The notes under the pieces: model-generated
Told to the model about the DNA's origin: nothing
The model's database searches: none
Seen by the model: only the letters and a program-made list of their open reading frames with translations
Position numbers and translations under genes: made by a program
In this document: positions 1 to 6,092 of the stretch, piece after piece
Numbering within the stretch: the stretch's first letter is position 1
Layout of the letters: the number at the start of each line of letters is the position of its first letter
NCBI RefSeq assembly: GCF_937967675.1
Contig: NZ_CALBSN010000177.1
Span: 1-11,464, forward strand
Length of the DNA stretch: 11,464 nt
Direction: 5' to 3'
Origin: an uncultured Flavobacterium sp.
Lineage (GTDB): Bacteria > Bacteroidota > Bacteroidia > Flavobacteriales > Flavobacteriaceae

Positions 1-148
1 AACGATGTTCATCGATATACCAAGGATGAATTCCAATAGAATAACTAGGAATCGAGGCATCAAATTCCCACGGATATTGATTTACCACTTCCATCACATC
101 CGAAAGATTTGAAAATTGGTGCGTATGTAAATTGATGAATTTAGTCAT
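1..148 (-). CDS. TatD-family metal-dependent hydrolase (N-terminal part only)
   Basis: The first 49 codons of a gene that runs off the left edge. The protein opens with MTKFINLHTHQ, where H8 and H10 form the HxH metal-binding pair of the amidohydrolase fold. SIGIHPWYI follows around residues 36-44, matching the G-x-HPW segment of TatD nucleases (the family is tied to 3'-5' DNase activity, but substrates of Bacteroidota members are mostly unknown). The ATG lies inside the end of the upstream DUF1684 gene: the two overlap by 8 bases (ATGACTAA), which suggests translational coupling in one minus-strand transcript. The assignment rests on a short stretch, so the family is likely but the subgroup is open. 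Confidence 0.8.
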   Translation of the reverse strand, partial: MTKFINLHTHQFSNLSDVMEVVNQYPWEFDASIPSYSIGIHPWYIDEHR

Positions 149-740
149 GGAATTTCTTTACTCCAGCATTAATTTCAATATCCAAATCATTCTCTAAAGG
201 CACAATCGGACACGAATATTCATAATTATAAGCACAATACGGATTATAGGCTTTATTAAAATCGATGGTCCATGTTTTTCCTTTTTGCATTCTCATGTCT
301 ACATATCGTCCACCAATGTAGCTCTCCTTCCCACAAGTCAAATCAGAAAAAGGAAGAAACAAATAATCTTCATAGCCCGATTTTTTTGATAAATCGATAT
401 TTTTATAAACATTCAATTTTAAGTCTTTACCATCAATTGTAAAATGAAGTTCACCATATTTCACATACAATGGCGTTCTAGAAGTTGTGGTTTTCATACC
501 AAAAGCTTTCTCTTTTTTGGTTCTAACAAACTTAGCCTCCACTATATACTTGTCATTCAATGGAAAAAAATCCAACCCTTTAAAAGCTTTCAAATCTTCT
601 TTCATTAAAGGACTTTTCAAGGAATCCGCATAACTTTGATTCAGTTCGGATTGAAATTGTTTAGCTGAAGCCAAGTCTTTTTGAGCAAACGCAAAAGCCG
701 AACAGAATAAGAAAATCAAAAGTTTGTACATGTGATTCAT
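141..740 (-). CDS. Secreted DUF1684 domain protein
   Basis: A 199-residue protein with an N-terminal hydrophobic signal (about residues 5-19, ending AFAFAQ), so it is exported to the periplasm or beyond. The rest is a DUF1684 domain, recognised by FLPFSDLT (128-135), GKESYIGGRYVDM (137-149), IDFNKAYNPYCAYN (159-172) and SCPIVPLEN (176-184), the conserved end of this family. The biochemical role of DUF1684 is not established and I do not assign one. A second in-frame ATG at residue 4 (729-731) is an equally plausible start and gives a tighter signal peptide. The stop overlaps the start of the TatD-type gene, so the two are probably co-transcribed. No clear TAnnTTTG box is visible upstream. Confidence 0.85.
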   Translation of the reverse strand: MNHMYKLLIFLFCSAFAFAQKDLASAKQFQSELNQSYADSLKSPLMKEDLKAFKGLDFFPLNDKYIVEAKFVRTKKEKAFGMKTTTSRTPLYVKYGELHFTIDGKDLKLNVYKNIDLSKKSGYEDYLFLPFSDLTCGKESYIGGRYVDMRMQKGKTWTIDFNKAYNPYCAYNYEYSCPIVPLENDLDIEINAGVKKFHD

Positions 741-790
741 TTTTAAATCTTAAAGTATAATTAGTTATTTTAAAAACGTTTTTCCAACTG

Positions 791-855
791 CGTCATTTCG
801 AGTGTTTGGTATTGGTAAAGCCTAAGTTTTACAAATACCAAATGTATCGAGAACT
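791..855 (+). repeat. Hairpin repeat, class B stem, solitary copy
   Basis: The element has the flanks CGTCATTTCGAGTG (791-804) and TGTATCGAGAACT (843-855) shared with the repeats at 4649-5122. Between them is an imperfect hairpin: TTTGGTATT pairs with AATACCAAA and an inner GTAAA pairs with TTTAC around a GCCTAAG-type loop. The stem resembles those of the minus-oriented copies at 4738-4802 and 5058-5122, but with compensated changes (GGTATT/AATACC against GTATT/AATAC). It sits between two divergent genes (DUF1684 and MFS), about 145 bases from the MFS start. Confidence 0.75.
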
Positions 856-974
856 TGAGTTATGCATTTCACAACTCTTTACCATATACTACCTTTTATT
901 AGTAGCGATGCAATAGAAATCATTTTTTACAAAAATATATAATTTCTATAACATTTTAATCGTGCTAGCTTTCG

Positions 975-982
975 TAATTTTG
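975..982 (+). promoter_or_regulatory. Bacteroidota -7 box (TAATTTTG) before the MFS gene
   Basis: TAATTTTG matches the Bacteroidota sigma-70 -7 consensus TAnnTTTG and ends 16 bases before the ATG at 999. No TTG is present at the expected -33 position (about 953-955 reads ATT), so only the -7 half is supported. Confidence 0.5.
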
Positions 983-998
983 CAACAGAAATAATACC

Positions 999-2231
999 AT
1001 GTTAAAAAACGCCTTCAACAAATACATCGATAATTTCAGAGGATTTTCTCGCGAAATTTGGATCCTTACCTTAATCACATTCATCAATCGTGCCGGCACT
1101 ATGGTACTTCCTTTCTTGTCGAAATACTTGAAAGAAGATTTGCATTTTTCTTACAGTCAGGTGGGTTGGATAATGGTAAGTTTTGGTTGTGGTTCGATTT
1201 TAGGGTCTTGGTTAGGCGGAAAATTATCAGATAAAATCGGATTTTATAAAATCATGATTTTTAGTTTACTTACTAGTGGAATCGCTTTCTTTGGCTTGCA
1301 ATTTGTAACCAGTTTCGAAGGCTTACTTGTTGCCATGTTTTTTATTATGGTGATTGCCGATATGTTCAGACCCGCCATGTTTGTTTCTTTAGGTGCCTAT
1401 GCTAAACCCGAAAATAGAACACGAGCCCTAACCTTAGTGCGATTAGCCATTAATCTAGGTTTTGCTGCCGGTCCAGCTTTAGGAGGATTACTAATCATGA
1501 GTGTGGGGTACAAAGGATTATTCTGGGTAGATGGTGCCACTTGTATTCTTGCCATTCTAATCTTTTGGATTAAAGTAAAAGAAAAGAAAAAATCCAAATA
1601 CACAGACAAAGAACATCCAGGAGAAGTACTTACACATTCGGTTTTTAAAGACATTCCCTTTTGGATTTTCTTAATAGGTACTTTAATCACCGGAATTTTA
1701 TTCTTTCAATTGTTTACGACAATTCCACTGTATCACAAAGAGCAATTCAACTTAAGCGAATTTCAAACGGGATTATTGCTTACTTTAAACGGTGTTTTGG
1801 TTTTCTTCTTGGAAATGCCTATTGTGAGTTACATTGAAAAACACAACATCAACAAACTAAAAGTCATTACCTATGGCTGTTTGGCGATGGCGATAAGTAT
1901 TTATTTGTTGTCAGTGAATAATTGGGCTGGCATTTTAATCATCATGATGATTTTCATGACCTTTGCCGAAATGTTCGCTTTTCCCTTCTCCAATTCTTTT
2001 GCCATGAGTCGCGCTCCTAAAGGTCACGAAGGGCGTTATATGGCCATTTTTACCATGAGTTATAGTTTAGCGCATATCTTAAGTGCTAAAACAGGAATGG
2101 AAATAATTGACCGTTTTGGTTATCAAACCAATTGGTTCTTTATGGGAACTCTTGGTGCTATTGGAGTTTTACTTTTTGTTTGGACCATTAATTTAGTCCA
2201 AAAAGAACCAACTCAAAACTTGAAAAACTAA
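999..2231 (+). CDS. Major facilitator superfamily transporter
   Basis: A 410-residue inner-membrane protein with the usual MFS length and about 12 hydrophobic segments in two halves, joined by a charged loop (residues 192-218, rich in KEKKK). MFS motif A is clear as GGKLSDKIGFYK (73-84), between helices 2 and 3. GFAAGPALGG (154-163) resembles the motif C region of drug:H+ antiporters. The N-terminal FINRAGTMVLPF is typical of MdtH/YfcJ-like efflux members. Export of a small molecule driven by the proton gradient is the likely role; the substrate cannot be told. The gene stands alone on its strand, and its stop codon lies inside the first operator-like palindrome of the next operon. No terminator separates the two, so some read-through into the repressor gene is possible. 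Confidence 0.9.
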   Translation: MLKNAFNKYIDNFRGFSREIWILTLITFINRAGTMVLPFLSKYLKEDLHFSYSQVGWIMVSFGCGSILGSWLGGKLSDKIGFYKIMIFSLLTSGIAFFGLQFVTSFEGLLVAMFFIMVIADMFRPAMFVSLGAYAKPENRTRALTLVRLAINLGFAAGPALGGLLIMSVGYKGLFWVDGATCILAILIFWIKVKEKKKSKYTDKEHPGEVLTHSVFKDIPFWIFLIGTLITGILFFQLFTTIPLYHKEQFNLSEFQTGLLLTLNGVLVFFLEMPIVSYIEKHNINKLKVITYGCLAMAISIYLLSVNNWAGILIIMMIFMTFAEMFAFPFSNSFAMSRAPKGHEGRYMAIFTMSYSLAHILSAKTGMEIIDRFGYQTNWFFMGTLGAIGVLLFVWTINLVQKEPTQNLKN

Positions 2232-2281
2232 AAATTTAGTTAAATAACTATAAAAATAGTTGTATAACTAAAAAAATAGTT
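2226..2281 (+). promoter_or_regulatory. Three tandem operator-like palindromes (AACTA-N6-TAGTT)
   Basis: Three 16-bp inverted repeats of the form AACTA-N6-TAGTT lie at 2226-2241, 2246-2261 and 2266-2281, starting exactly 20 bases apart, about two helical turns. The arms are 7, 6 and 5 bp, so the first is the most symmetric. The third fills the spacer between the -33 TTG and the -7 box of the repressor promoter and the second overlaps the TTG, where a bound dimer would block RNA polymerase. BlaI/MecI repressors bind dyads of similar size upstream of their own genes, so the natural reading is autoregulation by the BlaI-type protein encoded just downstream. The first site overlaps the stop codon of the MFS gene. 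Confidence 0.75.
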
Positions 2282-2289
2282 TACCTTTG
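2260..2289 (+). promoter_or_regulatory. Promoter of the blaI-like/M56 operon
   Basis: TTG at 2260-2262, a 19-base spacer, then TACCTTTG at 2282-2289. This fits the Bacteroidota TTG-19-TAnnTTTG promoter with the same spacing as the tRNA promoter in this window. The -7 box ends 20 bases before the repressor ATG. Confidence 0.75.
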
Positions 2290-2309
2290 ATGTATCAAAA
2301 CAATACGTC

Positions 2310-2669
2310 ATGCAAAAACTTACCAACAAAGAAGAAGAGATTATGCACATTTTATGGAAGCTCAAAAAAGCTTTTGTAAAAGATATCATGGAAGAAATTA
2401 CCGACGATAAACCGCATTACAACACGCTTTCTACTATTGTTCGTAACTTAGAAGAAAAAGGATACGTGGGATATAATGCTTACGGAAAAACACATCAGTA
2501 CTTTCCTATTGTAAAAATTGAAGATTACCGAAAAACCTTTATGAATACCGCTATTGATAACTACTTCAATAGTTCGTACAAAAATTTAGTTTCCTTTTTT
2601 GCTGAAGAAGAAAAGATTTCGGCAGCCGAACTTCGTGAGATTTTAGCGTTAATCGAAAAAAAGAAATAG
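2310..2669 (+). CDS. BlaI/MecI/CopY-family transcriptional repressor
   Basis: A 119-residue winged-helix repressor. It opens with LTNKEEEIMHILWKL (residues 4-18), the family signature, followed by the recognition-helix region HYNTLSTIVRNLEEKGYV (36-53) and the wing (YNAYGKTHQYFP, 55-66). The C-terminal half is the dimerisation part. NLVSFFAEEE (92-101) aligns with the region of staphylococcal BlaI cut by BlaR1 (between N101 and F102), which places the equivalent bond between F96 and F97 here; that is inference from alignment by eye. Its gene is followed after one base by an M56 protease gene, the classic repressor/antirepressor-protease pair. The three palindromes in front suggest it represses its own operon. 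Nothing ties the pair to beta-lactam resistance: no beta-lactamase gene is in view. Confidence 0.9.
   Translation: MQKLTNKEEEIMHILWKLKKAFVKDIMEEITDDKPHYNTLSTIVRNLEEKGYVGYNAYGKTHQYFPIVKIEDYRKTFMNTAIDNYFNSSYKNLVSFFAEEEKISAAELREILALIEKKK
2559..2574 (+). promoter_or_regulatory. Intragenic operator-like palindrome
   Basis: AACTACTTCAATAGTT fits the AACTA-N6-TAGTT pattern of the three upstream sites exactly (5-bp arms, 6-base spacer) but lies inside the repressor coding region, encoding the residues around DNYFNSS. It could be an auxiliary operator for looping or a roadblock, or a chance match. Confidence 0.35.
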
Positions 2670-2670
2670 T

Positions 2671-4428
2671 ATGGAAAATCTATTGCTCTATTTTGCAAAA
2701 GCAAACGGACTCATCATTTTATTTTATTTGATGTACGTGCTATTCCTTCGCAAAGAAACCTTTTTTGTTTCCAATCGTTGGTACTTCATTAGTGGGTTAA
2801 TTTTATCCTTGATATTACCTTTAATTACATTTACAAAAACCATTTGGGTAGAACCATCACCTATTCCAACGTATAACGAAGAAGTAAGCCCTATTACTTA
2901 TAATACGATTGCTCCTATCGAGGAAAACCCTCTAGATTGGTCGTTAATTGCTACAACTGCTTACGCAGTAATTTCAATACTAATCGTAATAAAAATTACA
3001 ATGGAACTGGCTTCCTTCTTTAATAAAATCAGAAAACATCAAAAACAAAAAGAAACCGATTTCACTTTAATTCATTCCGACACAACAGAAAATCCTTTTT
3101 CGTTCTTTCATTACATTGTAATTAATCCGAATCAGTTTTCTAAAGAAGAATTCCAACATATTTTAACCCACGAAAGCATTCATGTAAAGCAAAAGCATTC
3201 AATAGATGTATTACTTGGAAAACTATTTTGTGCCTTCTTTTGGGTAAACCCAATCATTTGGTTCTACCGAAAAGCGATGTTACAAAACCTTGAATTTATT
3301 GCCGATAGCGAAACTTTTCAACAAATCGAAAACAAATACGAATATCAAAGAACCTTATTAAAAGTAGTGACTCATCAACACGACTTAAGTATTACCAATC
3401 AATTTTATCAATCATTAATCAAAAAACGAATCGTTATGTTACACACAAATCAATCACACAAAAGAAATGTTTGGAAGTATGCCACCATTCTTCCATTGAT
3501 AGTCGGTTTCATGTTATTGTTTCAAATTGAAACCATTGCACAAGTAAAAGAAAATCCAGAAAAAGCTCATACCGTAAAAGTTGAAGCCATTGGTTTTAGT
3601 TGGGATAAAAAGGCAACTGATGAAGAAATGAAATCAGATGCAACACAATTAAAAAGCCAAGGAATTGATTTTAAGTTTTCAAACGTAAAACGCAATAAAA
3701 ACGGAGAGATTATTGCTATTAAAATTGAATTTACCGATGGTAAAGGCAATAAAGGGGTAAAAGAAATAGATGGCGATGAACCAATTGAACCTATTTATTT
3801 TAGTGCCGAAAAAGGAAAAATCGGATTTACCGCTGAACCTGATTATTCGGACTATGTTATAGATAAAAAACTTTCAAAAATTGCTGGATCAGAAGTTAAA
3901 GTTAAAAAAATAGTTACAGAAGAAATATTAGATCTTCCAGAACCTCCAACGCCACCAACTCCTCCAAATCATCCTTACGAAAATTTTATAGATCCTCCAC
4001 TACCTCCAGATTTTCCTAACGTTCCAGACTTACCATCAAACTTTGATAACAAAAAAGCGATGGCTAAGTATGAAAAGGCAATGGCACAATACGAAAAAAA
4101 GATGAAAGCCCTTGAGCCTAAAATGAAAGAATTCGAGAAGAAAATGGAAGCCTTTGAAAAAGAAATGAAGCTGAAAGAACCTGATATGAAACAATTTGAA
4201 GAAGAGATGAAAGTTTTTGAAGAAAAAATGAAAGTCTTTGAAAAAGAAATGGAAGTTTATCAAAAAAAGCTAGAAGTATCAACAGAATATTATATCAACG
4301 GAGAAAAAGTAACAAAAGAAGAAGTTGACAAAATGCAACCTAATGAAATTAAATCGGTTAACGTAAGAAAAAATAGTACTCCAAACCGAATTGAAATCAA
4401 AAAAAAGGAAATCAAAAAAACCAAATAA
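2671..4428 (+). CDS. M56 (BlaR1-like) membrane metallopeptidase with coiled-coil tail
   Basis: A 585-residue membrane protease. Hydrophobic helices lie near residues 4-25, 37-54, 92-112 and 271-287. The cytoplasmic protease domain between helices 3 and 4 has the zinc motif HESIH (167-171) and the downstream glutamate of EFIAD (E208), as expected for an active gluzincin of family M56. After helix 4 the chain differs from BlaR1: there is no penicillin-binding sensor domain. Instead come a region of about 130 residues of unknown fold, a proline-rich stretch (about 423-456, with EPPTPPTPP), a regular heptad coiled coil (about 462-535) with Met and Phe/Tyr at the core positions, and a final YYINGEKVTKEEVDKM segment (from residue 541) resembling short TonB-plug-like ends seen in Bacteroidota M56 proteins. 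It starts one base after the repressor stop and probably cleaves that repressor on a signal that is unknown. Confidence 0.88.
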   Translation: MENLLLYFAKANGLIILFYLMYVLFLRKETFFVSNRWYFISGLILSLILPLITFTKTIWVEPSPIPTYNEEVSPITYNTIAPIEENPLDWSLIATTAYAVISILIVIKITMELASFFNKIRKHQKQKETDFTLIHSDTTENPFSFFHYIVINPNQFSKEEFQHILTHESIHVKQKHSIDVLLGKLFCAFFWVNPIIWFYRKAMLQNLEFIADSETFQQIENKYEYQRTLLKVVTHQHDLSITNQFYQSLIKKRIVMLHTNQSHKRNVWKYATILPLIVGFMLLFQIETIAQVKENPEKAHTVKVEAIGFSWDKKATDEEMKSDATQLKSQGIDFKFSNVKRNKNGEIIAIKIEFTDGKGNKGVKEIDGDEPIEPIYFSAEKGKIGFTAEPDYSDYVIDKKLSKIAGSEVKVKKIVTEEILDLPEPPTPPTPPNHPYENFIDPPLPPDFPNVPDLPSNFDNKKAMAKYEKAMAQYEKKMKALEPKMKEFEKKMEAFEKEMKLKEPDMKQFEEEMKVFEEKMKVFEKEMEVYQKKLEVSTEYYINGEKVTKEEVDKMQPNEIKSVNVRKNSTPNRIEIKKKEIKKTK

Positions 4429-4430
4429 CC

Positions 4431-4459
4431 AAAAAATCCCGATTCATTCGGGATTTTTT
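4431..4459 (+). terminator. Rho-independent terminator after the M56 gene
   Basis: A perfect 12-bp stem (AAAAAATCCCGA / TCGGGATTTTTT) with a 5-base loop, starting 2 bases after the stop codon. The A-run before and T-run after make it usable in either direction, though no minus-strand gene converges on it. Confidence 0.9.
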
Positions 4460-4466
4460 ATTTTTA

Positions 4467-4474
4467 TATCTTTG
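4467..4474 (+). promoter_or_regulatory. -7 box (TATCTTTG) before the 46-residue gene
   Basis: TATCTTTG matches TAnnTTTG and ends 14 bases before the ATG at 4489. The expected -33 position falls in the terminator hairpin loop and shows no TTG, so support is from the -7 half and its position. Confidence 0.5.
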
Positions 4475-4488
4475 CCAAAAATTAAACC

Positions 4489-4629
4489 ATGTATAAACTA
4501 CTTGCCAAACTCAACAAAGCCCTTTTACCCAGTTTTACCAAACAAGGTTTAGATCCCATCAAAGCAAAAAAATGGCAAAAAGCAATTATAGCATATCGTT
4601 ATTGGGTTACGGTGAATAGTTTGAAATAA
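4489..4629 (+). CDS. Small conserved-looking 46-residue protein
   Basis: Encodes a 46-residue basic protein starting MYKLLAKLNKALLPSF and ending AYRYWVTVNSLK. It contains FTKQGLDPIKAKKWQKA in the middle and has no signal peptide or membrane helix. From memory, very similar short proteins occur widely in Flavobacteriaceae and are often labelled 'SsrA-binding protein' in databases; at this length it cannot be SmpB, so I treat that label as unreliable and give no function. Support for it being real: a -7 box at a suitable distance, a terminator separating it from the gene before, a lysine-rich but ordinary composition, and intact frame up to the edge of the repeat region. No operon partner follows. 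Confidence 0.75.
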   Translation: MYKLLAKLNKALLPSFTKQGLDPIKAKKWQKAIIAYRYWVTVNSLK

Positions 4630-4648
4630 GTATTATAAATAACCCCAC

Positions 4649-4715
4649 CGTCAATTCGAGTGATTTTAGATTTTAAAAATGCTAATTTTTGAAATCTAAA
4701 ATTGTATCGAGAACT
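4649..4715 (+). repeat. Hairpin repeat, class A stem
   Basis: Flanks CGTCAATTCGAGTG and TGTATCGAGAACT. The stem is ATTTTAGATTT pairing with AAATCTAAAAT, then AAAAAT pairing with ATTTTT across a GCTA loop. Near-identical copies are at 4881-4947 and 4969-5035. Confidence 0.85.
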
Positions 4716-4737
4716 ATAGAAACGATTTTCATTCATT

Positions 4738-4802
4738 AGTTCTCGATACATTTTGTATTCGTAAATCTTAGGCTTTACAAATACAAAACACTCGAAATGA
4801 CG
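4738..4802 (-). repeat. Hairpin repeat, class B stem
   Basis: Read on the minus strand it has the same flanks (CGTCATTTCGAGTG and TGTATCGAGAACT) as the class A copies but a different stem, TTTTGTATT pairing with AATACAAAA with an inner GTAAA/TTTAC, related to the copy at 791-855. Second copy at 5058-5122. Confidence 0.85.
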
Positions 4803-4880
4803 CAGGTAAAATTAGAAGTTTAAAAGAGCATAACCTAAAATCTAAATAAGACGAGAACTATAGAACCAAAACAACACTAC

Positions 4881-4947
4881 CGTCAATTCGAGTGATTTTA
4901 GATTTTAAAAATGCTAATTTTTGAAATATAAAATTGTATCGAGAACT
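4881..4947 (+). repeat. Hairpin repeat, class A stem, unpaired copy
   Basis: Same flanks and stem as 4649-4715, with a change in the right arm (AAATATAAAAT instead of AAATCTAAAAT) that breaks one pair. It lies between the two 161-bp copies and lacks a minus-oriented partner. Confidence 0.85.
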
Positions 4948-4962
4948 GTAGAACCAAAACAG

Positions 4963-5123
4963 CCCCACCGTCAATTCGAGTGATTTTAGATTTTAAAAAT
5001 GCTAATTTTTGAAATCTAAAATTGTATCGAGAACTATAGAAACGATTTTCATTCATTAGTTCTCGATACATTTTGTATTCGTAAATCTTAGGCTTTACAA
5101 ATACAAAACACTCGAAATGACGC
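4963..5123 (+). repeat. Copy B of the 161-bp perfect direct repeat
   Basis: Identical to 4643-4803. It holds the class A hairpin 4969-5035 (plus) and the class B hairpin 5058-5122 (minus). A diverged tail follows to about 5180, ending close to the 3' end of the apt gene (stop at 5201), so the paired hairpins may end or stabilise the apt transcript. Together with copy A and the single element it accounts for almost all of the 571-base gene-free stretch 4630-5200. Confidence 0.9.
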
Positions 5124-5200
5124 TGGTGAAATTAGAAGTTTAAAAGAAAATAACCTGAAAGCTATATAAGCCGAGAACTATGGACTTATATGTTTCAAAA

Positions 5201-5713
5201 TCAATACCTCAAAGCAGCAAAAATTTCCCTATCCCCTAATTTCGCTCTACCATTTAAAAACGACAATTCCATTAAGAAATTCATTTGCACGATTTCGCCA
5301 CCTAATTGTTCTACCAATTCACAAACCGCTTTTGCCGTGCCTCCTGTGGCCAAAACATCATCGTGAATTAAAATCTTATCGCCTGGTTGAATCGCATCCA
5401 CGTGCATTTCTAAAGTATCGGTTCCATATTCCAATTCATAAGAAGCGCTAATCGTATTAAAAGGCAATTTTTTAGGCTTACGCACCGGAATAAACCCAGC
5501 ATTTAATTTTTGCGCCAATAAAATTCCAAAGAAAAAACCACGACTCTCTACTCCTATTACCTTATCAATTTTCTGATTTTGCAACGAATTAACCAATGTT
5601 TCCAAACAAAAAGCCGTTGCTTCAGACGAAAGCAACAACGGAGTTATATCTTTAAACCCAATCCCAGGTTTTGGAAAATCTTGAATATCACGAATATAGT
5701 CTTGTAAGTTCAT
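5201..5713 (-). CDS. apt: Adenine phosphoribosyltransferase
   Basis: A 170-residue cytoplasmic purine-salvage enzyme that joins adenine to PRPP to give AMP and pyrophosphate. The length is typical for the family. Landmarks: FPKPGIGFKDITPLL (13-27) at the start, ESRGFFFG (56-63) in the active site, the flexible-loop RKPKKLPF (78-85), and the PRPP-binding loop ILIHDDVLATGGTA (114-127), with the two acidic residues D118-D119 followed by ATGGT. All key positions are intact. The gene is divergent from tRNA-Arg and its 3' end faces the repeat cluster. No good TAnnTTTG box is visible in the short region shared with the tRNA promoter, so its own promoter is not assigned. Confidence 0.96.
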   Translation of the reverse strand: MNLQDYIRDIQDFPKPGIGFKDITPLLLSSEATAFCLETLVNSLQNQKIDKVIGVESRGFFFGILLAQKLNAGFIPVRKPKKLPFNTISASYELEYGTDTLEMHVDAIQPGDKILIHDDVLATGGTAKAVCELVEQLGGEIVQMNFLMELSFLNGRAKLGDREIFAALRY

Positions 5714-5740
5714 TTTTATTTACTTTTTTTCACATTAGGG

Positions 5741-5771
5741 TTTGCAAGTTACACAATTATATCTATATTTG
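5741..5771 (+). promoter_or_regulatory. Promoter of tRNA-Arg
   Basis: TTTG at 5741-5744, a 19-base spacer, then TATATTTG at 5764-5771. A close match to the Bacteroidota promoter consensus, 13 bases before the mature tRNA 5' end. Confidence 0.8.
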
Positions 5772-5784
5772 CACTCACAAAATC

Positions 5785-5858
5785 GGCCTCGTGGCGCAAC
5801 TGAATAGCGCATCTGATTACGGCTCAGAAGGTTACAGGTTTGAATCCTGTCGAGGTCA
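5785..5858 (+). tRNA. tRNA-Arg (anticodon ACG)
   Basis: A full cloverleaf of 74 bases can be folded by eye: acceptor GGCCTCG/CGAGGTC (one G-T pair), D-stem GCGC/GCGC, anticodon stem TCTGA/TCAGA with loop TTACGGC, and T-stem ACAGG/CCTGT around TTTGAAT. The anticodon is ACG at 5819-5821, whose A34 is normally edited to inosine by TadA to read CGU, CGC and CGA. The discriminator is A and the 3' CCA is not encoded. Its own promoter and terminator make it a single-gene unit. Confidence 0.97.
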
Positions 5859-5860
5859 CA

Positions 5861-5887
5861 AAAGCCCTGCAATTGCAGGGCTTTTTT
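5861..5887 (+). terminator. Rho-independent terminator of tRNA-Arg
   Basis: A 24-base perfect palindrome (AAAGCCCTGCAA and its complement) runs directly into a T-run, starting three bases after the tRNA. Confidence 0.93.
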
Positions 5888-6001
5888 ATTTTGAATAGGA
5901 TTATAAAACTAATAGAGTTCAATTAGCAAATTCAAAAAAAACTCGAAAGATTAAACCTACTCCCAATACCTACATCAGTCAAAATACAAAACTTTACCTA
6001 A

Positions 6002-6092
6002 AACTCACCGAACATACAACTCCTCTACTATAACTCACCGAGCATACAACTCCTCTACCTGAAACGCACCGAGCATGCATCCCCTCTACCTG
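6002..6092 (+). repeat. Three degenerate ~30-bp tandem repeats
   Basis: Units at 6002-6031, 6032-6062 and 6063-6092, each starting AACTCACCG or AACGCACCG, with GCATACAACTCC-like middles and CTCTAC near the end. The first two differ at few positions, the third at more. They have no spacers and no even dyad, so they are not a CRISPR array, and no convincing ORF covers them. The rest of 5889-6001 shows nothing recognisable. Confidence 0.75.

Larger units (their letters stand above)
4643..4803 (+). repeat. Copy A of a 161-bp perfect direct repeat
   Basis: By direct reading 4643-4803 is identical to 4963-5123 (offset 320). It contains a plus-oriented hairpin element (4649-4715) and a minus-oriented one (4738-4802), so its ends are the inverted pair CGTCAATTCGAGTG and CACTCGAAATGACG (one mismatch). 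Similarity continues with several differences to about 4860, where a remnant GAGAACTATAG of the element flank occurs. No gene lies within. Confidence 0.9.

Noticed and set aside
4036..4263. Minus-strand open frame rich in Phe and His
   Set aside because: It is the antisense of the Met/Phe heptad repeats in the M56 gene; the regular pattern alone keeps it open.
2310..4428. Beta-lactam resistance operon
   Set aside because: The repressor/M56 pair is BlaI/BlaR1-like, but the protease has no penicillin-binding domain and no beta-lactamase or PBP gene is in the window.
4643..5123. Possible insertion sequence
   Set aside because: Terminal inverted repeats exist but the 154-bp unit has no room for a transposase and no coding frame; a non-autonomous or REP-type element fits better.
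5671..5898. Plus-strand open frame of 75 codons
   Set aside because: It runs through the start of apt, the tRNA-Arg and its terminator; the tRNA explains the sequence and the protein resembles nothing.
6002..6092. Possible CRISPR array
   Set aside because: The units are directly adjacent with no unique spacers and are degenerate, and no cas gene is present.
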